64,000 nt of DNA. Origin: Limonium bicolor (lineage: Eukaryota; Streptophyta; Magnoliopsida; Caryophyllales; Plumbaginaceae). This document shows positions 34,101 to 44,521 of the stretch, piece after piece (within the stretch, counting starts at the first letter, position 1; the number at the start of each line of letters is the position of its first letter). The stretch lies in assembly GCA_023374045.1 (NCBI GenBank), contig CM041776.1, forward strand, positions 118,067,000 through 118,130,999, read 5' to 3'. A model generated the notes under the pieces. That model saw only the letters and a program-made list of their open reading frames with translations, did no database searches and had not been told where the DNA came from. A program made the translations under genes and the position numbers.

Positions 34101-36650
34101 CACATTGAAAACCATGAATGACAACACTCAAGAGAGCTAGTAACCCGATAAATTACTTCATCCATTGTCAACCAAGACACTTAGTAAATTGTATCACAAA
34201 TGATGATATAATGTGAGGTAAACTAACCTACACATGAAACCTAATTGGGAACAGAACATCTCCACAATGGGAAGATGATAACGTGCAGTATTCTACGACA
34301 ACCGTCATACACACGAACACTAGGAACCTCCTAGTGTATTTACACCATAAGGAATGGTGCCAACGACAATGGCAATGAGTAAAGAGGAACTACCACAGTA
34401 ACAGAAACAGTAAAAGCAATGTTGTACAATGAGTAACAATACGGTGCGCAACAGGCGACCGCTATGAGAGAATAGTTAAGCAATAACACGGAGTATAAGT
34501 ATGAGATGACACACAGAAATATTCTTTCCTATCACATAAGTGACTTACTGTCAAGCGTTTACGCCTCTGCACTCTGTATGACTGAGTGTTTTGGTATTGC
34601 ACTTGTGCAGCTAATGATCTAATGGGATGGTTAGGGATATGGAGAATGTAAACCGTAGTAAATCTTTCCTTTCACCACAAACATGGCATAAGCCAGTCAA
34701 GCAAGCTTAGCAACATACAGTGCATCCTAAGGCCAAAGAAGCACGAAGAGTGTACAACACACTAGTAATCACAAGATGTGAATTCCATTGGAATGTAAGG
34801 TGAAAGGAGATACAGGAAAGTCACTAAGACCGACGCATAGAAATGCAAGGTCATACAAGTAAAGAACACTTGTACTGAACCAGAAGAACTGGTATGATTT
34901 AAAAGCTAGTGACAACAGAGGAAGTACTACAACTAAGTAGTGACTTAACCTCGCCCGACAATAAGTCGGAGGAGCTTAATGAATAATCGTGGAAGCATAA
35001 ATAGCATGTGCAGTAGATTACCAGAGAGCTGGTTATAAACCTACAACTCATTGAGTTCAAACACGGTAAAAGAATACCGCAATTGTTTAGTAAACCTTAT
35101 TTCCATAATAGACGGATAAAAAGATGATGTATAGCACATTAAGGATAACACGAAGGGTAAGTAACCCAAGTCATTAGGGTCGCGCAGCAGAAGCTAGTGG
35201 AGGTTAATATACCTAGTAAGTATGAGAGAATGGCTATTAATGCTTTGAAGCCGGTTAGGCTGGAACCGAATTAATTATGAGTTAAATAAACTCATATAGG
35301 AATTCTTGGTGCAAAGACTAAACCATTGGTATGGTTAAGACCCTTTGACCAGAGCATAGTATATAGTATACCGTAGTGAAGCTAAACGCTTCGGATTGCC
35401 CGAATTAAATAACCAATGTTTAATATTAACATATGGGAGATTACGTGGGCGTAATCCCTTTTAAGGGGGGTAGAGCGAAAACCGCTTAATGCAAGTTTTA
35501 TAAATAAAACACATAAAACTATAATGTGCATAGCACAAATGAGAATTGATTCGATGAGTGGTACTTACGTTATATAAACATACGTATTCATTCATAGTGA
35601 AATTGTGGTAACTAAGCATTAGACATGCAAATACCATAGGGCGAATATACCCATCTTGTAACCCAGTGTAAGAGTATTAGCAAAGAAGAGTAATGAGTAG
35701 TGGACGGAGCTCCACAAGTATTGTAACCCTTAAGGAAGTAGTACGAATGGATTAAGAGTAGTAGAGGAATGTAGCCATGAGTAGTGTATTCGTAAGTACG
35801 TCATTTGAAGTGAATTGAGAACAACTGAATTTCATAAGTATTGTATTCCCTAGTTAGAATATTGGAGATGATGGTGAGTAATGGATGAAGTAGTGAAGGT
35901 TGATGAAATGAGCATTTAGGTATTGAACCATGGAGTAAAGCATTTGGGAAATAGAGTGAGGATGATTGATGGACCGATTCCATCCTTTGGAGATGTATGA
36001 ATGACTAGGAAGAGTAAAAAGATAGAAAATGAAAACAACTAAATTATTTGCTTGTTTGAAACTGATGTGGGAAGTCGAACTTGATCCTGATCAGATCAAG
36101 GGAAACCGAACACAAATTGGGGTGGAAAGATAGTTCAACACTGATGCTGATCACATCAGGGTCGAATGATTCTTGAAGCTCCCCTTAAGTGGTCACAAAA
36201 ATCACACATAGGATAGAAGTAATGTATATATATTGGACTTTGGAGTTATGTGTTTTAGAAAATTTCTAATTGGTAGTAGTGAAGTATTTCTCTTAGACTG
36301 AAGGTTAAGAATTTGTGAGAAGCTCGTACCGGAGAAGATAGTAGTGTAGTATGTGGTATTATTCCAAAGGCAGCGGGACATAGAGGAGTCCTGCGTCGAG
36401 ATGACCAGAGTGCCTGCGGGATTGTATGTGTATTGCATTGCTTTGGGGATAGCTTTGCACTGTATGTATGTATGAACTTTGTAACGAGGAACCAGATAGT
36501 TAGTAGTGGTGCGGATTGGAGTAACTGTTGTATATTGGTATAGTATGGTATGTAGGAACCTTGAGGGATTTGGGAATTGTAAGGAGGAAGGACGTATGAC
36601 TTTGGCACTAGACAAGTATAAAGGAGTAAGTATAGTAAGTCTATAACCTC
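31171..36650 (+). other. Core of G: ~5.5 kb without coding capacity
   Basis: All frames on both strands are short (the longest, 36202-36753 minus, is unrecognisable and runs into the LTR). No gag, protease, RT, RNase H or integrase motif is visible. Composition is A-rich with many CAACAAC/AACCA words and a TTTTAAAACC low-complexity patch at 32340-32430. In LARDs such a core is conserved among copies and thought to carry RNA-level signals; that cannot be tested with one copy. Confidence 0.75.
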
Positions 36651-36654
36651 GAAC

Positions 36655-36688
36655 AACTTTGAGGACAAAGTTCTTAAGGGGGGTAGAT
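36655..36688 (+). other. PPT of G with an AGGA-loop hairpin
   Basis: AACTTTG-AGGA-CAAAGTT (36655-36672) is a perfect 7-bp stem with a four-base loop. It is followed by TCTTAAGGGGGGTAGA, the PPT, directly before the 3' LTR. AAGTTC and GGGGTA here also pair with TACCCCGAACTT at the LTR start (36696-36707). Confidence 0.75.
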
Positions 36689-39600
36689 TGAAATACCCCG
36701 AACTTAAATATAGGGATTGAAATAATTCTAATATGTATTGAAGGGCCTAACAATGCCTAATTAATATTTGTAAGGAAAAATAAATCCAAAAGAAATGAAG
36801 AAACGCTTAAAAAGCGAAAAACGCTAAATAAGCGTTAAATAACCATAGGAGGTACGAGACCTCGGTAAGCGTATTATATGGATTCTAAAGGCTTAATTAC
36901 ACCTAAATAACATGTAGAAACAAATTCCCGAAGAAAACGGATCCTTAAAATGGATTAAAAACACAAACGAACCTTAAAGCGCGTTTTTCGAGGAAACCGG
37001 GAAAACGCGACTTTAAGCGGGTCAAATAGACTCGTAATAATTTTGGTCAACCAAATAGTCATTAATAAACATTAATGAAGGTGGAGGACCAATAAAATTA
37101 ATTAAACGAGAAAATTCCGGAAAACGGGTTCCGGTGAGTGAATAATGTAAAAACTAAAAGTTGTGGGGTGCTAAGTGTAATAAAACCAAAGTATCTCCCC
37201 CATTTGCAATTAAAAATCAGAAACCCATATGTTGGGTGTGTGTGGGACGGCTGCACTCTCCCCCTCTCTTTTAATTACTTTCTAACTCACTAAAAGACAA
37301 AAGAATAAAGTGGAAAGTAAATAAAGTGAAAAAAATAGAAGTCTCTCTCCTACACTCTTGCCTCTCACGTTTGTTTCCCCCCCCATCTGATTCCTTCTTC
37401 TTCCTCCAGCCTAGAAATGGCGATTTGGAGAGCTCCCTTCACCAAGCTCTTCTCTCCTCTTGTTCAAGGTTCAAACCTTGTCCAAATCTCATAAAAATTA
37501 CACCATTGCACTCCTCTTCTCTTTGGCTTCATTTTCCACCCTTCAAAAGTCGAAAAGCTCACACTTCATCTCCATGGGTGTGGATCATTTTGGAGCTTGA
37601 AGACCACCATTGTGACCCCCTTCATCTCCACATTGTTCTAAGGTAAAAATAGTCTCAAAAGTCCATCTTTTTCTAGCTTTTATTTGCAAAACGAAAATAC
37701 AAGTTGAGCCTTGATTTTCTTCCTTGCTTCCAGCCGATTTTTGGCTTCTTGGAGGAGTAAAAATATTGCTCTTGTGCTATTCCAAACTTCATCTACTCAC
37801 TTGCAAGGTAATGTCAATTCCTAAACCCTAAAACTTACCTTAAAGCTTTAAAGTTGATTAAGGGTTAGTTTAATTTAGAATGTGTATAATGAATGGGCTG
37901 TAGCTTGTGAGAATTGAATCTCCATAACCGGTGGGAAGAGAGGAAGGGAAAAGAAAGAGGAAAGAAAGAAGAAAGAAGAAGGGAGGAAGAACTAGTAAGA
38001 AAACAAGGTAATTACACTCATCCTAGTGCAACTTTTGTATGTTGTTGTAACAGATTTTAGTAGTTTAAAATGTGTATTGTAAATGGTAATGAGTAGTAGT
38101 GTAATGTGTAAGAGAACCAAACAGTTTTAAAGCTTTAAAAGACATTGGAAAACTTGCTAAAACCTTAAGGAAGGAAATGGTGAATGTGCAGGATTTAGTG
38201 AGTGTTTGATGTGTAGTATTGTGTTGGAGATTTGGTATATTAATGCTGTTTACAAACAGGTGAAATGAGTGACGATTTGGGAACTAAAACATGTGGTGAG
38301 AATGTAAAAATATAGGGGAGACTATGTCAAAATTTACCTAGAAACTAGAGAACTTAAGAACTAGAAACTAGGTGAAAACATGTATTTGAAACAGATTTTG
38401 ATTGGAGCTAGTAGGTGGGTACTTTAGGAGAGGTGTGTAATGCATTATAAGCCTTAGGAATGGCATTGTAAGAGGGAGCTATAGATGGAGGAAGTGAGAA
38501 TCAAAATCTGTAGCAAAACAGTGTATTAGTACCTTGAATTTTAGGAAGAAAGTTGGTGTGCATAACCTTGGAAATGAATGAAGAACTTGTGTATTGTTAT
38601 TGCAAATGGTTATAAAGGATTTGGAATGGTTATTAAGTGAGTTGGTAGGAGGTAGGAAACTAGCAAGAGAAAGTTAGAAGTGCTTTAGTGTGCAAAGTGC
38701 AAAATGTAAGAATTGATGTTTGTGAATTTGAGCAAGAATTGGAGTAAGAGTTTAACCAATGATTTGGAGAGGTTTAATGCATGTTTTAAGGTGTTTAAGC
38801 ATGTAGGAAACATGTGGAAAGATTGTGGAATAAGTGGAAAAAAATTGGGGTGAATTTGGAGTTCAGAATGTGTAGAAAAACACTTTTAAAAACAGGGTCT
38901 GTTGTGGACCGCCCTATGGACCGCCCTGTGGGAGGTCCATAGTCGAATTCAGCTGGACGGATTCGTTTCTGTCACGGACCGCCCCTAGGGACCGCCCCAC
39001 AGGGGAGGTCCAGTGCAGAGAAGATTAAAAAAAAAAAATTGGTTTCTGTCTCGGACCGCCCCTGTGGGGAGGTCCAGTACTGGAATCTCGCAGCGTAAAT
39101 GGCTTCTGTCTCGGACCGCCCCTAGGGACCGCCCCACAGGGAAGGTCCGGTCAAAAAAAAAACTTTTTTTTTTTTGGGCTTAAGCAGTAAACCATAGGGA
39201 GAATAATGATGGTAAGAAGAAAATAATATACACATAAGAACCTAAGAAAATGAGCTTAGGAAATGATGTGAAGTAAATGATTTTTAGAATTAAGTAAGAA
39301 ATCTAAGGAACTAGTAATGGTACATTGGGAAACATAAAGGATGAAACATGTTGGGTTACCCATAGGGAATTAACCACTCGATCACATGTATGTTATAGGA
39401 CTTGGATTGTGAACACCGGAGGAAAGTTGGATACAAGTACAACGGTGAACGGTATGATTTCTTCATGCCCTGTATCCTAATCTGGTTACCCCGATTTGTG
39501 TGCTTATTTGATCACCTAATAAGATAAATGCATGAATCGGACTATATTGCACCTACTCGTGCTTGTTTACATTGTTCTTGATATTTGCCTCGAACAATAG

Positions 39601-40801
39601 TTTGTATAATTCATGAAATGTATGAATGATGATGAAGTGTATTGTATTCTGTAGTGAACTTGTATATTGTAATGTACCTCATATGTATGTGTATATTTGT
39701 ATTGTATTATTGTGGCTTGGATGTTGACTTGTGCTAATTCCTAACTATCTAACTCCTAACTTAAGTGAGTAAATTGGAATGAGTACAAGTCCGATATAGC
39801 TTCGGCCACGCGTGAGGATGCGGAGTCACAAGAGGTTGGCTGCAATTCCTGACTCTTAAACTGGTCCGCGGCCCAAATCCCTTAAATGGGTAGCATCCCG
39901 GATTGGTGAGTCAAGTAAATCCCGGAGGTGGGACGGTGTAGTCCCCAGGGCCGGAGGTCCCGACGACTTAACTTGAGTAAGAGTAAGAGTAAGTAAGTAT
40001 GGATCCGTAAGTATGTATGAGTATGTATGCGTATGTATGAAGTAACGAGTAAAAGAGTAATCTCCACCCGATTAACCCGGGTGGAACAATGAAGCTAACA
40101 AGAACTGTACTTTGTGTATGTAGTAAGTGTGTGTATTCGGAAGAAGGTAAGTGAGTATTGAATGGTTATATCGTATTCCTTGTATGTAATGAATTGTATG
40201 TATGTATGTTGTGTAAGTATTATTGTACTGTGTGTAAGAGCATGTATGCTTGTATGAAAATGAACCACATGTATTCGACCAAGTGGTCGGCGTACCCTCA
40301 CTAGTACGCGGGGTATGCGGTTATCATGTTCGGCGAAAGCTGACCCCTTCGGGGGACATTTTTTAGTGTGCAGGTACCCGAAGCGAATATGGTCAAGGAA
40401 GAGACCGGAGGCACACCCTTGTAATTGGGAGTAAGTAGTTTGTGAGGAACGGGTAGTAAGTAGTCTCGTAGTGAGTACGTATGAACTTTGAAGAGGTAGT
40501 ATATTTGTATAAGGATCTTAGTAAACTCGGTATGTGGATTATATTGTATGGTATTTGAAGTATTGTATCGAATGGAAGAATGTAGAGTGTATTGGTGTAT
40601 GAAATATATATGGTAGATATGTAATACTCGGGATTCCGGTCCATCAGACCGATGTTGTATGTAGAAGTAGTAGCCTTGTTAGTCACGTGGGTGGCTAACG
40701 GCAATGTATCACCCATTGTATGTAAGTATATATCCGCTGTGTGTATCTGATATGTGAGGAGATTGGACAGTAAGCACTGTATTAATGGTAGGGGTGTTAC
40801 A
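36689..40801 (+). repeat. 3' LTR of G (4113 bp)
   Basis: Colinear with 27024-31139 and ending GTGTTACA. Differences include a rearranged first palindrome (38905-38940), a shorter repeat near 39770, and single-base indels. Palindromic array at 38897-39151; acceptor-like CAG|GTAC with AG at 40372-40373; terminal hairpin at 40678-40699. Confidence 0.93.
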
Positions 40802-40806
40802 GGGGG

Positions 40807-41703
40807 TGCCTAGGGTGTAATGTCAGGGTTCACAAGCTTTTTGGCTGTGTGGTGCTATACCTAGGTGCCTCGTCATCCCTAATAGTTGTGTATCTGTTCT
40901 TTGTCACTTTTCACTGGTTTAAGCGTAAATTTACAAATTATCTCCTTCAGTTGGAGTCATGCCGTTTACCTCACCTTTGAATGTAGCCTCTCTGGAGTCG
41001 TGTAAACATGACACGCTCGTTCGCTCTTGGTTTTACCGCTCAAGACACTCTCACGAAGTGTACACTCGGAAACTTGCTTGCACATTTAAACAAAAGAAAT
41101 AAACATTATCGTTCCTTAACTCAGATTACCCCCAGTATTGTTGTGGGGTTTTCTTGACAAACCTTAGAATGCCCAAGTTATTTGTGGAGGGTGATTGCGT
41201 ATGTGGTGGTGGACAATGGTGGGGAGTGGTGATGGGGTGATTGCTAAGTGATTTATTTCTTTGGCCTTTTGGCAGCCGCGGTGTGTCTGATGAAATGGTA
41301 GAGGTGATGGAATGCTGCGGCATGTGTGGTGACTGTAATGGAGGTGGTGAATACATGGATGGGAAGGTGGTCTCGTACAGGGGATCTCATAAAAAAAATG
41401 AAGGTTTTTCTTTTGTATGTTTACAGACAAGCTTTACAAGAGAGAGTTTTTTTTCCTTCCTTCTTTTCTTTCCTTCTTTTCTCTTTGCACGTGAACAAAT
41501 ATATAAACATCTAAACATGAATAAAGAAGAAATTTTATTGATAACCAAAAAGTAACGATGACACTGAGTACCAACAAAATGGGGGAGACAACTAAACTAA
41601 CTACGGAAAGAAAGAAGCTATGTAGAACAGCCAAAGGAAAATAATAATGACTCCTAATGACCCCAAAGCGGAAGTAAATGACTAACTACCCCTAATCTAT
41701 GAT
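40807..41703 (-). other. 3' UTR region of C after gag-protease, with AATAAA
   Basis: Downstream (minus strand) of the protease/G-patch frame there is no further coding sequence. A consensus poly(A) signal AATAAA stands at 41539-41534, ~165 bp after the stop. A purine-rich AAAGGAAAG-type low-complexity block follows at 41440-41485. This suggests that a short gag-protease mRNA could end here, before the tandem repeats. Confidence 0.5.
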
Positions 41704-42363
41704 CTATTCTTCGAGGAACATCCAATCAGGCATCGCTTCCTCCTTCGCTGCTCTTACCGTACCCTGTAAACATGAGGAACATGAGCACATGAATAAAGAT
41801 GATAGTTCAATTGCTGAAATGAAAGATGGGTCCACTAACGCACCAAGTCCTTGACGACCAGGATTCGCTGCCGGAGATAGAACGTCTTGGATTCCTTGGA
41901 GATCCTTGCCGAGGCCCTTACCCTCTTGATAACCGTACTTTTCCATGATAACCTTCCCCGGTCCAACCTTAAGTTTCTGAAGAGAAGTTGGATCGGACTG
42001 CTCTGGTACAACACTGAACCTGCTCAGATGGGACGAACCCTCCTCTTCAACCATCCAAACAGGCAACTCCTTCTGATGTGGTTCACCTCTAACGATATGA
42101 ACCTTCCCGTCCCTTTTGAACTTCAAACATTGATGCACCGTAGAGGGGACGGCCTTCAAATCTTGAAGGAAATCCCGTCCCAGAATCAGGTTGAAAGGAT
42201 GGGGAATTTGCATAACCAAGAACTTCACTGGATGAACAACCGCCCCAAACTTGAGTGGAAGATCCAATAGGCCGAAGACATGTCTTGGGTTATCATCATA
42301 CCCTTGTAACACTATTTGGCAAGACTCAAACTTGTCGTAACCCATGCCCTCTGCCACTTTCAA
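41704..42363 (-). pseudogene. C: protease C-terminal half and G-patch
   Basis: The 219-codon frame continues the Tat-type protease after a frame change at ~42360. It reads a variable middle (QIVLQGYDDNPRHVFGLLDL) and the closing NLILGRDFLQDLKAVPSTVH, followed by QCLKFKRDGKVHIVRG. Around 41890-41960 comes a G-patch-like glycine motif (EKYGYQEGKGLGKDLQG), a domain known next to protease in Tat-lineage elements and in some retroviruses. The last ~28 codons (from LFMCSCSSCLQG) follow a pyrimidine-rich TTTACAG motif near 41765 and may be an exon after a short intron. The break from the active-site half looks like one lost base, so a ribosomal shift cannot be excluded. Confidence 0.75.
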
Positions 42364-43622
42364 GGACAGATGCTAAAATCTGCTCCCGTGTCAATGAGGA
42401 CCTTTGGCACCTTGAAGGCCCCGCACCAAACAGTAATATACAATGCTTTTCCCGAGTGCTCGGAGATCTCGCTATCGTGAAAACTGATCTCCTCTTCCTG
42501 CTTTTGCCAAAGAGCCGTGACCATCCTCTCCGGGGCTAAACTTTCCTCTGGCCCGCCCAAATGTTTGGCAATGGCCCGTCGGTGCTCTGGCGAGATCGTA
42601 AGCAAAGACCAGATGGCCATGGGGATGGTTGTTGCCTTCAGCTTCTGAAGCAGTTCTCGCTCACCTAGAATCTCTTTAGCCACCGGGGGAGACGACATTC
42701 GCTTTTCCGCTTGCGATGGCTTTTCAGGTGATCCGTAATGCTTGCCTGACCGAGTAATGTGAGCATTTGCTGGGACAAAGCTGACCATGGGTGTGGGCTT
42801 CCATCCCGCCCCTCGTACTGGCTTTTTGTCATCCCAGAAAACAGTAAAGACAGCACACTGAACTTCGGATTCTGAGGTCTCGAGGTCATCCAAATGCTGA
42901 TATCCCTGATCGATGAGGTCTTGGATCCGATGTCTCAACACTTTGCAATCATTGGTATCATGTCCCGCTAGCTGATGGTACCTGCAAAATTGACTGAGTC
43001 TTCTCCCCTTTCGCGTCTCTCCATGGCGAGGAATGAGCGGCCGTATTAGCCCCTCGTCCTGCAGCTCCTCAAAGGCCTGGCTTAAAGGACAACCAATGGG
43101 TGTGAATTCCCTTTCGGCTTTGCGGGGAAGCTCCGGTACCGGGGTTGCAATCTGGATTTTTCCTTCTTGGGCCAATAACAGAATTTTAGACCTCAAATTA
43201 CGATAATTATCTGTGGAATGGCCCGTGAGTAGGTGGAAACGACAGAACTGTTCGGGATACGCCCCCAGATGCCGCCCGCGAAACCGCGGGGCTTTAAGTT
43301 GGACTAACCCCCGTCCTAGAAGTACTCTTAGAATCCAACTCTGCGGCTGCTGCAGATCTACAACGGGCACCCGTGCGGCCTGCTCTTGTTGCGGTTCCTG
43401 GTTCCCTAGTGACTCGATCCCGTCCTCATTGGGGGCCAGATCTAAAGGGATTATTTCCCCGAGAGCATGAATGAGAGCTCTCGCTTCTCTTGCAGCCGAC
43501 ACAAATCCTGAGCTTAGCTCTCCCAAAGCACTCCTGTGGACAAATTCTAACTCAGCTAATTTCCCTATCAAATCCACAAGCTCAGCGAGCTGAGCGCTTC
43601 GACCGTTAACTCCAGACGACAT
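42360..43622 (-). CDS. gag: C: Gag with N-terminal part of protease
   Basis: A 420-codon open frame from ATG at 43622. Residues ~1-90 are helical (LIGKLAELEFVHRSALGELS). Two Cys/His modules follow: FCRFHLLTGHSTDNYRNLRS (residues ~126-145) and FCRYHQLAGHDTNDCKVLRH (~210-230). The second matches the C-x-Y-H-x4-G-H-x-T-x2-C pattern of Tat/Ogre Gag. In the first the last Cys is Tyr, so it is probably weakened. The frame ends in the protease active site VLIDTGADFSICP (~residues 408-420), with the D-T-G-A catalytic motif intact. The ATG lies 22 bases after a strong acceptor-like motif, suggesting expression from a spliced mRNA. Expected role: particle assembly and self-cleavage; RT would have to come from another element. 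Confidence 0.85.
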   Translation of the reverse strand: MSSGVNGRSAQLAELVDLIGKLAELEFVHRSALGELSSGFVSAAREARALIHALGEIIPLDLAPNEDGIESLGNQEPQQEQAARVPVVDLQQPQSWILRVLLGRGLVQLKAPRFRGRHLGAYPEQFCRFHLLTGHSTDNYRNLRSKILLLAQEGKIQIATPVPELPRKAEREFTPIGCPLSQAFEELQDEGLIRPLIPRHGETRKGRRLSQFCRYHQLAGHDTNDCKVLRHRIQDLIDQGYQHLDDLETSESEVQCAVFTVFWDDKKPVRGAGWKPTPMVSFVPANAHITRSGKHYGSPEKPSQAEKRMSSPPVAKEILGERELLQKLKATTIPMAIWSLLTISPEHRRAIAKHLGGPEESLAPERMVTALWQKQEEEISFHDSEISEHSGKALYITVWCGAFKVPKVLIDTGADFSICP

Positions 43623-44122
43623 CCTAGCTGCGAGGGGTGCTGCCTGTTTTAAGCAAAAAGATAAGTCAGCATTGCGGGAGTGAGACTAGGAACTCAGGCC
43701 GAAGATTAGTGTGCTGCAATGAATGCCGGACTCCAAAATTTCGGGAGGGTCTGCTCTGGACTACACTTTTGGGTTACAAGATTTGTTGGTCTTACGAGTG
43801 GATATTGCAAGAATCAGGCTTGTAACAAGAATCAGCTTAAAGGATTTTTTTGTGTTTTGGGGTGATCGAAGTATCTGGACTATGAAAACCCTTTAAATGT
43901 TTCATTTGGGCTAGAAGAGATGGATGGATTGATTCAGACATTGGGCCTGAAGCCCAGGAGAAAAGGAGCACATACACAGAAGTTCTACATAAGGAGGTGA
44001 TGCAAATGTCCTCACGAAATAACTCAGTCCAATGGGTACTGATCGATCCGGAGAGGTGCTTGGGGCACGGGCCCAGGTCACCACAAAGGAATAGGGCTTG
44101 CACGATATTCTCTTTGGGCTAC

Positions 44123-44302
44123 CCCACTTTTTCACATCACCTAAAGGTGTGCGTCTACGGTCGGGTCTTTGACTGACCAAACAATGGGCTAGGTAAGAGT
44201 ACTGCAGGGAAAATGCTTGGGGCTAAGGCCCAGGTATTAAGGGGGTGTGGTTAGACGACACCCTCCTCTTTTCCCCCACTTATTCACATCACCTAAAAGG
44301 TG
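44123..44302 (-). repeat. Duplicated leader hairpin of C (CACCT..AGGTG)
   Basis: Two copies of a ~30-bp block, one at 44123-44151 (CACATCACCTAAAGGTGTG) and one at 44276-44304 (CACATCACCTAAAAGGTGTG). Each holds a CACCT/AGGTG stem with a short A loop and a C-rich 5' flank. They lie between PBS and gag, where packaging or dimerisation hairpins are expected; that role is inferred. Confidence 0.55.
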
Positions 44303-44500
44303 TGAGTCCCTGACAGGGGACCCTCAAGCGGGTCCCGGGGTGAAATTGGTTTGTGTGGACCCTCGCTCTCATATGATGCAAGGGTGCAAAAATTAAAGTG
44401 CGCACGCAAGTAAACAAACAGAGTAAATAAAGCCATAAATAAACATTTTCAAGTTAAGCCCTCTTTCTTAAAATTAAACAAGTTAAAATTAAGAAGTTTG

Positions 44501-44518
44501 TCCCCAGCAGAGTCGCCA
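44501..44518 (-). other. Primer binding site of C
   Basis: TGGCGACTCTGCTGGGGA on the minus strand, three bases after the 5' LTR end (...GGCTCACA). It differs from the site of B by one base and is typical of Tat/Ogre elements. Confidence 0.85.
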
Positions 44519-44521
44519 GTC

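Larger units (their letters stand above)
27024..40801 (+). mobile_element. Element G: LARD-like non-autonomous Tekay derivative
   Basis: Two 4.1-kb LTRs (27024-31139 and 36689-40801) start TGAAATACCCCGAACT and end GTTACA, with only scattered differences. They enclose a 5.5-kb core that has a PBS and a PPT but no coding frame of note. Flanking bases GAGGG (27019-27023) and GGGGG (40802-40806) would be a TSD with one mismatch. Long LTRs plus a conserved non-coding core define large retrotransposon derivatives (LARDs). The LTR landmarks and the last bases of the core (reading S-N-N-F-E-D-K-V-L-K-G-G) point to descent from a Tekay/Del chromovirus. It is inserted in C and, from the LTR similarity, is among the youngest elements here. 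Confidence 0.88.

Noticed and set aside
36202..36753. 183-codon minus-strand ORF at the end of the core of G
   Set aside because: It crosses the core/LTR boundary against the element's sense and has no recognisable motif.
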